From contig JAIPHS010000004.1 of NCBI GenBank assembly GCA_021735105.1, forward strand, positions 1 through 28,671: a stretch of 28,671 nt of DNA. The letters run 5' to 3'. Numbering within the stretch: the stretch's first letter is position 1; each line of letters starts with the position of its first letter. The position numbers were made by a program, and so were the translations under genes. The notes under the pieces were generated by a model. The model ran no database searches and was not told where the DNA came from. It was given only the letters and a program-made list of their open reading frames with translations. Origin of the DNA: Candidatus Omnitrophota bacterium. Its GTDB lineage: Bacteria; Omnitrophota; Gorgyraeia; Duberdicusellales; 4484-171. Shown here piece by piece: positions 15,088-22,211 of the stretch.

Positions 15088-15805
15088 AATCAATAGCTTG
15101 ATTAATATTATTTTTAAAAGATTGAACTAAAATTTTTTTTAATTTATCTAAATCAGTAAACCTGAGTTTTGCTAGGCAAAGATAATCTTTTTTATTTGGA
15201 ATTGGATTTAGAAAATAATGATCAATATTATCCGGAATTTTAAAAGGAATTGAGCCATGCTGAAAGATTACTGCTCGTTTTCTCTTTTGCGCATTGCCAC
15301 CAATTTTTTTTTCCTCAATTAAAATATCATAATCTTGCCAGCCGGAAAAACAGAACTCAGAAACTGCTCCTAACTTTTTTTTGCTTTTTTGATAGTCTTT
15401 GGCATATTGGGCAAAAAAGCCTAAAGACCGATAAGTCTTTAAAATAAAATTAGTAATCTTTTGGTAAGAATCTTTAACCGAATCAGCCGGAAAAAATTTT
15501 GCGGCACAGACTAAGCTATAGGTTAATTCATCCCGATTATGATAGATAGCTCCGCCACCGGTTATTCTTTTTACGATTGAAAGATTATCTTTGCGGCAAT
15601 TATCCAGATTTAAGACTTCTTCTGGGTCTTGAAACCTGCCCAATGATATCGCCGGCTTAGACCATTGGTAAACTCTAAAAACAGGCCTTGATTCAGCCGG
15701 TAAATATGATTCAAGCAGTGCTTTATCAAAAGCCATATTCCAATGCGGGTCACCATAGCCTGAATCTATAAATTTCCATTGTTTCATCTTCATTAATAAG
15801 TCCAT
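15068..15805 (-). CDS. lipM: Octanoyltransferase LipM-type (lipoate-ligase fold)
   Basis: A 245-residue protein of the biotin/lipoate ligase fold. The motif RITGGGAIYHNRDELTYS (80-97) identifies the family. C152 in EFCFSG, followed by DILIEEKKIGGNAQKR, matches the position of the acyl-accepting cysteine of LipM rather than a lipoate ligase. The C-terminal accessory domain of LplA is absent. It would move octanoate from acyl carrier protein to lysine 59 of GcvH. Its ATG shares the A of the gcvPB stop (TAATG), and lipA follows with an overlap. A scavenging lipoate ligase is the main alternative. Confidence 0.82.
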   Translation of the reverse strand: MDLLMKMKQWKFIDSGYGDPHWNMAFDKALLESYLPAESRPVFRVYQWSKPAISLGRFQDPEEVLNLDNCRKDNLSIVKRITGGGAIYHNRDELTYSLVCAAKFFPADSVKDSYQKITNFILKTYRSLGFFAQYAKDYQKSKKKLGAVSEFCFSGWQDYDILIEEKKIGGNAQKRKRAVIFQHGSIPFKIPDNIDHYFLNPIPNKKDYLCLAKLRFTDLDKLKKILVQSFKNNINQAIDYATVSL

Positions 15806-17265
15806 TATTCATTATTATTGTTTTTATATTTTAAATTTTGATTTCTTGCTGCTTTGACTTCATCAAAGCGAGAAAAAATAAAATTAGCTGGCGCTTGTTT
15901 TAAAGTTTGGGGAGATTCTTTAGCTAATTTAGCTGCCTTTTTCATAATTTGGATAAATTGATCTAGAGTTTTTTTGCTTTCGGTCTCAGTAGGTTCAATC
16001 ATCATTGCTTCTTTTACAATCAAGGGAAAATAAATTGTCGGCGGGTGAATCCCTTCTTGAATCAGGTATTTGGCAATATTTAAGGCGCTAATTCCTTTTT
16101 CTTTTTGTTTTTGGGCAGAGATCACACACTCATGCATGCACCGCCTCCTAAAAGGAAGTTGGTAATAATCTTTTAAAGATTCCATAATATAATTTGCATT
16201 TAAAACTGCTATTTCACTTACTTTTTCTAATCCTTCTTTTCCTAAAATTAAGATATAAGTTAAAGCTTTAAGCAGCACTTGAAAATTGCCAAAAAAAGGC
16301 GCAACTTTACCAATTGAATCAGGAGATTGTTGATAAAGGCTAAATTGATCATTTTTATCTTTAACAATATACGGTTCCGGCAAAAAAGGCACTAATTTAT
16401 CAACAACTCCTACCGGGCCAGCACCTGGGCCTCCCCCGCCATGGGGAGCGCTAAATGTTTTATGAAGATTAAGATGAACAATGTCAAAACCTAATTCTGC
16501 CGGCTTAATTTTACCTAAAATTGCATTTAAATTTGCTCCATCGTAATAGGTAAGCACATCTTTTTGATGCGCCAAGTCACAAATTTGTTTAATCTGAGTA
16601 TTAAATATACCAAGGGTATTAGGACAGGTCATAATTACTGCTGCTACCTCATCAGTTAATTTTTCTTTAAATATCTTTAAATCCATCTGCCCTTCTGGAC
16701 CGGTGGGAATAGAAATCGATTCATAACCAGCCATCGCTACCGAAGCTGGATTCGTCCCATGAGAAGTATCAGGCACTATTACGTATTTTTTTTGATTGTT
16801 TTTCTTTTGATGATAGGCTTTAATCATTAACATTCCGGTCAATTCTCCCTGAGCTCCGGCTAAAGGCTGTAAGGTGACCTTACTTGTTCCGGTAATTTCA
16901 GTTAAAAGATTTTGCAGTTGAAAAAGCAAAGCTAGAGAGCCTTGGATATATTTAAAACCTTTCTTAGATAAAGAAAGATTGGGAGTTAAATTAGAAAAAC
17001 TCTCAAAGCCAGCTATAGTTTCTAATATTTTGGGATTATATTTCATGGTACAAGACCCGAGAGGATAAAAATGAGAATCCAGGCAATAATTTAATTTAGA
17101 TAGATTAGTATAATGCCTGACTAATTCAAGTTCGCCTACTTGAGGTAAATTTACTTTTTTTGATTCTAGAAGATTATCCGTCGGAAGTTTACACTCTGGC
17201 ACATCTAATTTAGGAAGTTTAAATCCTTCTCTGTCGAAAGTTGATTTTTCAAATATTAATTTCAT
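15805..17265 (-). CDS. gcvPB: Glycine dehydrogenase (decarboxylating) subunit 2
   Basis: A 486-residue PLP-binding subunit of the P-protein of the glycine cleavage system; with GcvPA it decarboxylates glycine and loads the aminomethyl group on GcvH. The PLP lysine is K269 in HLNLHKTFSAPHGGGGPG, a hallmark of the family. Other conserved parts are DSHFYPLGSCTMKYNPK near 63-79 and TSHGTNPASVAMAGY near 167-181. Length is normal for the split form. It overlaps gcvPA by four bases (ATGA) and lipM by one. Confidence 0.97.
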   Translation of the reverse strand: MKLIFEKSTFDREGFKLPKLDVPECKLPTDNLLESKKVNLPQVGELELVRHYTNLSKLNYCLDSHFYPLGSCTMKYNPKILETIAGFESFSNLTPNLSLSKKGFKYIQGSLALLFQLQNLLTEITGTSKVTLQPLAGAQGELTGMLMIKAYHQKKNNQKKYVIVPDTSHGTNPASVAMAGYESISIPTGPEGQMDLKIFKEKLTDEVAAVIMTCPNTLGIFNTQIKQICDLAHQKDVLTYYDGANLNAILGKIKPAELGFDIVHLNLHKTFSAPHGGGGPGAGPVGVVDKLVPFLPEPYIVKDKNDQFSLYQQSPDSIGKVAPFFGNFQVLLKALTYILILGKEGLEKVSEIAVLNANYIMESLKDYYQLPFRRRCMHECVISAQKQKEKGISALNIAKYLIQEGIHPPTIYFPLIVKEAMMIEPTETESKKTLDQFIQIMKKAAKLAKESPQTLKQAPANFIFSRFDEVKAARNQNLKYKNNNNE

Positions 17266-18599
17266 ATTAAATAAGTAATACTTTCTAAAATACTTTTAAA
17301 TTTTAGAATATCTTGTTTCGATATTTTTTCAGTTATACAAATTAAAAGTTTATTTTTCATTTCAGGATAAAACTGAGCTAAAGGAATCCCGGGAATAAAA
17401 TCTTTTTCTAAAATCTTAGGATAGAGTTGACCTAGATTTTCTATTTCAATCACAAATTCATTAAAAATAGGATAATTTAAGTCAATTTTAATTTTATCAA
17501 TTTGAGCAAGAGCTTTTCGGGCAAATTGAGCTTTGAAGTAATTCATCTTCGAAAGCTTTCTAAAACCGTCTTTGCCTAAAGAAGCCAAATAAATAAGAGC
17601 TTTAATTGCTGATAAATTTTGGTTGGTACAAATATTTGATGTGGCTTTATTTCGCCTGATATGCTGTTCACGAGTCTGCAAGGTTAATACAAAGCCCCGT
17701 CTGCCAACTTTGTCTTCTGTAGCCCCAACAATTCGGCCCGGTAATTGGCGCACATATTTTTTTCTGATTGCAATAAAACCAAGTAAAGGCCCGCCGAAAT
17801 TAAGCTGATTGCCTAAACACTGAGCTTCTCCGGTAACTATATCAAATCCAAAAGAGCCCGGTGATTTTAACAACCCTAAAGCGATAGGATAAGTTGAAAG
17901 AATCGTTAAGATTTGTTTTTCATGAGCTGCTTTAACCAAATCACTATAATCATCAATTTTTCCGAAGAAATTTGGATTTTGAAAAACTACAGCTGCCGTA
18001 TCACTATCTAATAATTCTAGAAATTTCTTACGATTTAGGCCATAGCCAGATGAATCAACTATCATAATTTGATAAAAATCTGGATTTAGGTAAGTTCTAA
18101 TAATTTTTTGATAAAGTGGGTTCAAGGCTGAATCAATAATTACTTTTTTTCTTTTTGTAATTCGGCTTGCCATAATAATACCTTCAGCTAAAGCCGTACC
18201 TCCATCGTAGACAGAAGCATTAGTTACATCCATGCCGGTTAAACGACAAATCAAAGTTTGATATTCATAAATAGATTGAAGAGTTCCTTGTGAACATTCC
18301 GGCTGGTAAGGTGTATAAGGAGTATAAAATTCTGAACGGCTGGTAAGTTTATCTACAACAGCCGGAATATAGTGATCATAAAAACCACCGCCAGATAAAT
18401 TAATTAAAGAGGTATCATTTTTGGCAGCTATTTTTTTTAAATACTCAAATAGTTCAAATTCGCTTCTGCCTTCCGAAAGATTAAAAGATTTTGAAAAAAA
18501 ACTTTTGTCTATTTCAGAAAATAAATCATCAAGTGAAGATGCACCGATAGTGCCAAGCATTTCTTTTATTTCATCTTCGGTATGAGGTATATAATTCAT
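17262..18599 (-). CDS. gcvPA: Glycine dehydrogenase (decarboxylating) subunit 1
   Basis: A 445-residue partner of GcvPB. Family blocks include NYIPHTEDEIKEML at the start, YTPYQPECSQGTLQSIYEYQ, NASVYDGGTALAEG, and GRIVGATEDKVGRRGFVLTL with TREQHIRRNKATSNICTNQ. I use ATG 18599, which starts the conserved domain and has aagg six bases upstream; the longer frame to 18632 runs through a hairpin and lacks support. A palindromic repeat and a hairpin leader separate it from gcvH, making this the one loose junction of the cluster, so subunit supply may be adjusted here. Confidence 0.97.
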   Translation of the reverse strand: MNYIPHTEDEIKEMLGTIGASSLDDLFSEIDKSFFSKSFNLSEGRSEFELFEYLKKIAAKNDTSLINLSGGGFYDHYIPAVVDKLTSRSEFYTPYTPYQPECSQGTLQSIYEYQTLICRLTGMDVTNASVYDGGTALAEGIIMASRITKRKKVIIDSALNPLYQKIIRTYLNPDFYQIMIVDSSGYGLNRKKFLELLDSDTAAVVFQNPNFFGKIDDYSDLVKAAHEKQILTILSTYPIALGLLKSPGSFGFDIVTGEAQCLGNQLNFGGPLLGFIAIRKKYVRQLPGRIVGATEDKVGRRGFVLTLQTREQHIRRNKATSNICTNQNLSAIKALIYLASLGKDGFRKLSKMNYFKAQFARKALAQIDKIKIDLNYPIFNEFVIEIENLGQLYPKILEKDFIPGIPLAQFYPEMKNKLLICITEKISKQDILKFKSILESITYLI

Positions 18600-18607
18600 T
18601 GTTAACC

Positions 18608-18629
18608 TTATCACACCTACGCGGTGTGA
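18608..18629 (-). promoter_or_regulatory. Leader hairpin upstream of gcvPA
   Basis: A perfect 7-bp stem (tcacacc at 18611-18617, ggtgtga at 18623-18629) with a five-base loop. On the transcribed strand it reads ACACC, five bases, GGTGTGATAA, ending eight bases before the ATG. The ten bases at 18608-18617 are identical to 5168-5177 ahead of the glycosidase gene. The stem could mask the ribosome-binding site; this is inferred. Confidence 0.5.
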
Positions 18630-18645
18630 CAAAAAGGGCCCCTGT

Positions 18646-18730
18646 AATAATAGGGTGTACCTTTGTAGGACGTCTACTTTTGGCGAAAGTAGGACGTCTA
18701 CAAATGGGGTTTTGGGGACACCCTATTATT
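18646..18730. repeat. Palindromic repeat copy 2 with 13-bp outer inverted repeats
   Basis: An 85-base element bounded by perfect 13-bp inverted repeats, aataatagggtgt (18646-18658) and its complement (18718-18730). The core holds gtaggacgtctac twice (18665-18677 and 18690-18702). As RNA it folds into one long hairpin with two single-base bulges. The core matches the repeat at 1596-1625 in 27 of 30 bases. It overlaps the TAA stop of gcvH (18726-18728). The size and nested ends are like a small non-autonomous mobile element or REP-type unit, but no transposase gene is present. Confidence 0.75.
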
Positions 18731-19100
18731 TTAATGTTTGTAAATGTTGTTGGTATTGTTCCTTGTTCATCAACTTATTTATTTCATCTGAGTTGATTAT
18801 CTCAATCTTTGCAATCCAGCCTTTAGTTTCAGGAGAATTGTTTATAGTTTCGGGAGAATTATCTAGTTTTGAGTTAAGTTCAGTAACTTTTCCCGATAAC
18901 GGAGAATATATATCACTAGCTGCTTTAACTGATTCTATTTCAGCTAAAGTTTCATCTTGCTTATAACTTTTCTCTGACTCAGGTAAATTAATAAAAACGA
19001 CATCTCCCAATTGAGAAACAGCATACTCAGTAATTCCCACCATTGCAATATTATCTTCAACTTTTGCCCATTCATGGTTTTTGGTATAATAAATACTCAT
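18726..19100 (-). CDS. gcvH: Glycine cleavage system H protein
   Basis: A 124-residue lipoyl carrier that shuttles the aminomethyl group between P, T and L proteins. The lipoylated lysine is K59 in LAEIESVKAASDIYSP. The start YYTKNHEWAKVE and the block VGITEYAVSQLGDVVFINLP are typical. A strong Shine-Dalgarno (aaggagg) precedes the ATG. The end is normal, although its stop codon sits within the outer arm of a palindromic repeat. Being the only lipoylated protein gene seen, it is the likely target of lipM and lipA downstream. Confidence 0.97.
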   Translation of the reverse strand: MSIYYTKNHEWAKVEDNIAMVGITEYAVSQLGDVVFINLPESEKSYKQDETLAEIESVKAASDIYSPLSGKVTELNSKLDNSPETINNSPETKGWIAKIEIINSDEINKLMNKEQYQQHLQTLK

Positions 19101-19148
19101 AATGCCTCCTTTTTTTATCCCCGTATCTTTTTGTTTTCTAAGAGAAGG

Positions 19149-19182
19149 TTTGTCAAGAGTGGAGACCTGACCCCTTTCTTAA
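19149..19182 (-). repeat. Repeat-like tail at the end of gcvT
   Basis: On the minus strand the stretch contains ggggtcaggtctcc followed by actcttgaca. This resembles short GGGGTCAG-type dispersed repeats that I recall from many bacterial genomes, often linked to IS200-like or REP-associated elements. It encodes the last residues (KGSGLHS) and TGA stop of gcvT, past the usual end of the protein. Only one copy is in the window, so the repeat nature rests on recollection. Confidence 0.4.
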
Positions 19183-20268
19183 AGATCCTTTTTTGTAGAA
19201 AGGTAAGTTAACTATTTGAGCTTCTATTTTTACTTTCTTGTTATTACCAACTATAATTTTTATATCAGAATAATCCCTGCAAGCCGGGGGCGTAAGTGGG
19301 GATTCTAGATAGCCTAGCCCGATGCCTGATGAAAGATGAGCTGAAAAAGAACCACTGGTAACTTCACCTATTTCTTTATCTTGATAATATATCTTATAAC
19401 CAGGCCGGGGTATCCTTTTAGAGCTAACAACAAAAGCAACTCTTGTTTTATCAACTCCTTTCTTTTTTTGTTCAACTAAAGCAGCTTTGCCAGTAAAATC
19501 TTTAGAAAAATTTACAAACTTACTTAATCCTGCCTCTAATGGCGTTATAGTATCATCTAAATCCTGACCGGCTAAGTTATAACCCATCTCAAGCCGGAGT
19601 ATGTCCCTGGCCCCAAACCCAGCTGGTTTTACTTTTTCATGGCTAATAAATTTCTCCCAAATAGATAGAACAAACTTATTAGGTAGAAATATCTCATAGC
19701 CTAACTCTCCGGTGTAACCGGTGCGGCTTATTAATATTTTCTCACCTTGATAATCAAATTCGATAAAACCGAAATAAGGAATAACTTGACTACAATTTAG
19801 AAATTCAGCCAAAACTTCTTTGGCCAAAGGGCCTTGTATGTCAATTTTAGCTGTTTTAGTTGATATATTTTCCAGATAGCCGCAACTGATTGATTTTTTT
19901 AGTATTTTATAATCGATAGATTCAGCTGCAGCATTAACCACAAAAAGCAACTTATCATTATTTATTTTGAAAATCAAAAGATCATCAATTATCCCGCCTG
20001 AATTATTCAGGATAAAACCATAGCGCGATCTGCCAACAGGAATTTTTTTAATCCAGACAGTAACTGCCTTTTCGATACCACTTTTTTCTATATCCCCTTT
20101 AAAGATAAATTCCCCCATATGGGATATATCAAATAATGCAACACTTTGACGGCACTGTTTATACTCTGAAATTATCGAACTGTAAAATAAAGGAACCTGC
20201 CAGCCGGCAAACTCTCCCATTTTTGCCGAGAGCTTAAGATGCAGATTGTGTAAAGGCATTTTTTTCAT
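19153..20268 (-). CDS. gcvT: Aminomethyltransferase (glycine cleavage T protein)
   Basis: A 371-residue folate enzyme that releases ammonia and forms 5,10-methylene-tetrahydrofolate from the aminomethyl-lipoyl arm. Family blocks include KMGEFAGWQVPLFYSS, VALFDISHMGEF, FVVNAAAESIDYK with the probable catalytic aspartate, SRTGYTGELGYEIFLP, and GFGARDILRLEMGYNLAGQD. The usual end is IVNLPFYKKG; about ten extra residues follow, encoded by a repeat-like sequence. ATG 20268 has gagg eight bases upstream, and it is the first gene of the gcv cluster. Confidence 0.96.
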   Translation of the reverse strand: MKKMPLHNLHLKLSAKMGEFAGWQVPLFYSSIISEYKQCRQSVALFDISHMGEFIFKGDIEKSGIEKAVTVWIKKIPVGRSRYGFILNNSGGIIDDLLIFKINNDKLLFVVNAAAESIDYKILKKSISCGYLENISTKTAKIDIQGPLAKEVLAEFLNCSQVIPYFGFIEFDYQGEKILISRTGYTGELGYEIFLPNKFVLSIWEKFISHEKVKPAGFGARDILRLEMGYNLAGQDLDDTITPLEAGLSKFVNFSKDFTGKAALVEQKKKGVDKTRVAFVVSSKRIPRPGYKIYYQDKEIGEVTSGSFSAHLSSGIGLGYLESPLTPPACRDYSDIKIIVGNNKKVKIEAQIVNLPFYKKGSLRKGSGLHS

Positions 20269-20349
20269 AGTTTTTTCCTCTTACTATCTACTTCCATTTA
20301 CAAAACAGAAGTATATCTTACCGATCCCGAAACGGTAATATTAGGTAAA
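20269..20349 (-). promoter_or_regulatory. gcvT leader with two small hairpins
   Basis: This 81-base gap separates glnS from gcvT. It has a 6-bp stem (ttaccg at 20318-20323 with cggtaa at 20333-20338) and a 5-bp stem (acttc at 20290-20294 with gaagt at 20308-20312), then a good Shine-Dalgarno. Neither stem has a U-tract. I looked for glycine-riboswitch core elements and saw none. No clear promoter boxes were found, so gcv may be read through from glnS. Confidence 0.35.
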
Positions 20350-22029
20350 TCATTTATTTTTCTTTTTGATTTTAGCCCAGGTATCCCGCAAAGAAACTAT
20401 ACGGTTAAATATTAATTTTTCAGATTCAAGTTTAGAATCCACACAAAAATAACCCTTACGTTCAAACTGGAAACGGTCGCCCGGCTTAGCATTTTTCAAG
20501 CTGGGCTCAATTTTTGCATCTTGAATAATTTTAACCGAATCCGGATTGAGATTAGAAGTAAAATCCTTTCCTGCTTCGGTTTGGTTAGGATTTCTTTTGA
20601 TAAAAAGCGGCTGATAAAGCCTTATAGATGCATCTTTAGCATGTTTGGCTGATACCCAATGAAGTGTCCCCTTGACTTTACGCCCATCCGGAGCAGCCCC
20701 GCCTTTAGTTTCCGGATCATAACTGCATTTAAGCTCAATCACCCGGCCCTGGCTATCTTTTATAACTTGGTTACACCTAATAAAATAAGCATAACGCAGG
20801 CGCACTTCCCGGCCGAGAGCCAACCGGTAAAACTTTTTTACCGGTTCTTCCATAAAATCATCTCTTTCAATATATAACCTATTAGAAAAAGGAACTTTTC
20901 GGGTCCCCTCATCTAAATTTTCCGGATTATTTACCGCTTCTAACTCTTCTTGCTTATCTTCAGGATAGTTAGTAATTGTAACTTTTAAAGGATTCAAGAC
21001 CCCCATTACCCGAGGCGCTGTTTTATTTAACTCGTTACGAATAGAATTTTCTAAAACCCCAAGCTCTACAATGCTATTAAATTTTGCCACTCCAATTTGA
21101 TCACAAAATTTACGAATAGATGAAGGGGTGTAGCCTCTTCTCTTTAGGCCGGATAAGGTAGGCATGCGCGGATCATCCCAGCCTTCTACATACCCTTCTT
21201 CAACAAGATAAAGAAGCTTTCTTTTGCTTAAGATAGTATGGCTTAAATTAAGCCGGGCAAATTCGATTTGCTGAGAACAAAAAACTCCCAGTTCTTTTAG
21301 GAACCAATCATAAAGAGGCCTGTGATTTTCAAATTCAAGTGTGCAAAGTGAATGAGTTATACCTTCAATAGAATCACACAGGCCATGGGCCCAATCATAA
21401 GTAGGGTAAATGCACCATCTATCAGTTGTGCGATGGTGGGCTTGTTTAAGAATTCTATACATAACCGGATCACGCAGATTCAAATTGGGTGATGCCATAT
21501 CTGTTTTTGCCCGCAGCACCTTTGACCCTTCTAGAAATTCTCCTTTTTTCATCTTTTCAAACAATTCTAGGTTTTGTTCAACTGAACGAGTTCTGTAGGG
21601 GCTATCTTTACCCGGTTTAGTCAAGGTGCCCCGAAACTCTCTGATTTGATCAAGAGTTAGGCCGCAAACATAGGCTTTTTCTTTTTTAATCAGCTCAACT
21701 GCATAAGTGTAAAGCTTATCAAAGTAATCAGAAGCATAATATTCTCTCCTGCCCCAATCAAAGCCTAACCATTTAATATCTTCTTTTATTGATTTTACAT
21801 ATTCTGACTCTTCTTTGCTAGGATTTGTATCATCAAAACGTAAATTGCATAAACCATTGTAACTTTTAGCTAGCCCAAAATTAAGGCAAATTGATTTAGC
21901 ATGCCCGATATGGAGATAACCATTAGGCTCGGGAGGAAAACGGGTCTGTATTTTTTTACATTTTCCCGAAGCTAGGTCTTTATCAATAATTTCAGTTATA
22001 AAATTCTTTCTTTTTTCAGTTTCACTCAT
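20350..22029 (-). CDS. glnS: Glutaminyl-tRNA synthetase
   Basis: A 559-residue class I synthetase charging tRNA-Gln directly. The HIGH motif is at 40-43 in PPEPNGYLHIGHAKS. The KMSKS-type loop is LSHTILSKRKL. GlnRS-specific parts include RFDDTNPSKEE, SIREDIKWLG-like SIKEDIKWLGFDW, and the two C-terminal anticodon-binding beta-barrels ending near FNRIVSLRDTWAK. I start it at ATG 22029, preceded by ggcgg; a TTG at 22047 would run back into the lipoprotein gene. It is eight bases from that small gene and in one operon with gltX. Bacterial GlnRS is patchily distributed and thought to have been acquired from eukaryotes. Confidence 0.96.
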   Translation of the reverse strand: MSETEKRKNFITEIIDKDLASGKCKKIQTRFPPEPNGYLHIGHAKSICLNFGLAKSYNGLCNLRFDDTNPSKEESEYVKSIKEDIKWLGFDWGRREYYASDYFDKLYTYAVELIKKEKAYVCGLTLDQIREFRGTLTKPGKDSPYRTRSVEQNLELFEKMKKGEFLEGSKVLRAKTDMASPNLNLRDPVMYRILKQAHHRTTDRWCIYPTYDWAHGLCDSIEGITHSLCTLEFENHRPLYDWFLKELGVFCSQQIEFARLNLSHTILSKRKLLYLVEEGYVEGWDDPRMPTLSGLKRRGYTPSSIRKFCDQIGVAKFNSIVELGVLENSIRNELNKTAPRVMGVLNPLKVTITNYPEDKQEELEAVNNPENLDEGTRKVPFSNRLYIERDDFMEEPVKKFYRLALGREVRLRYAYFIRCNQVIKDSQGRVIELKCSYDPETKGGAAPDGRKVKGTLHWVSAKHAKDASIRLYQPLFIKRNPNQTEAGKDFTSNLNPDSVKIIQDAKIEPSLKNAKPGDRFQFERKGYFCVDSKLESEKLIFNRIVSLRDTWAKIKKKNK

Positions 22030-22037
22030 TTTACCGC

Positions 22038-22211
22038 CTACCAACAATTTTCCCTAAACCACTGGTCTGCTTTCATAATTGCATCAGCTGTATCCTTAGC
22101 ATCTTTGACTACTCCGGCGCCAAAACCATAAACCATCTGAGTTGTTGTAGCACAACCTGAACTTAAAACAACCAATGAAAAACTTAAAATAAGTAGCGGT
22201 ATTTTTTTCAT
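22038..22211 (-). CDS. Small lipoprotein, entericidin-like, 57 residues
   Basis: A short gene between gltX and glnS. It begins MKKIPLLILSF, has a hydrophobic signal core and a lipobox LSSGC with C20 as the lipidation site, then a mature part of 38 residues (CATTTQMVYGFGAGVVKDAK and a short acidic/basic helix ending ENCW). ATG 22211 overlaps the gltX stop (ATGA) and has an excellent Shine-Dalgarno (gggagg, four bases away). The GFGAGVVKDAKDTADAI stretch resembles small entericidin-type lipoproteins, but the match is too short to be firm. The overlap, lipobox and ribosome site make it a convincing gene. It would be anchored in a membrane; its function is unknown. Confidence 0.85.
   Translation of the reverse strand: MKKIPLLILSFSLVVLSSGCATTTQMVYGFGAGVVKDAKDTADAIMKADQWFRENCW

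Noticed and set aside
20269..20349. Possible glycine riboswitch ahead of gcvT
   Set aside because: The gap is only 81 bases and lacks the conserved aptamer core elements; only two weak stems are present.
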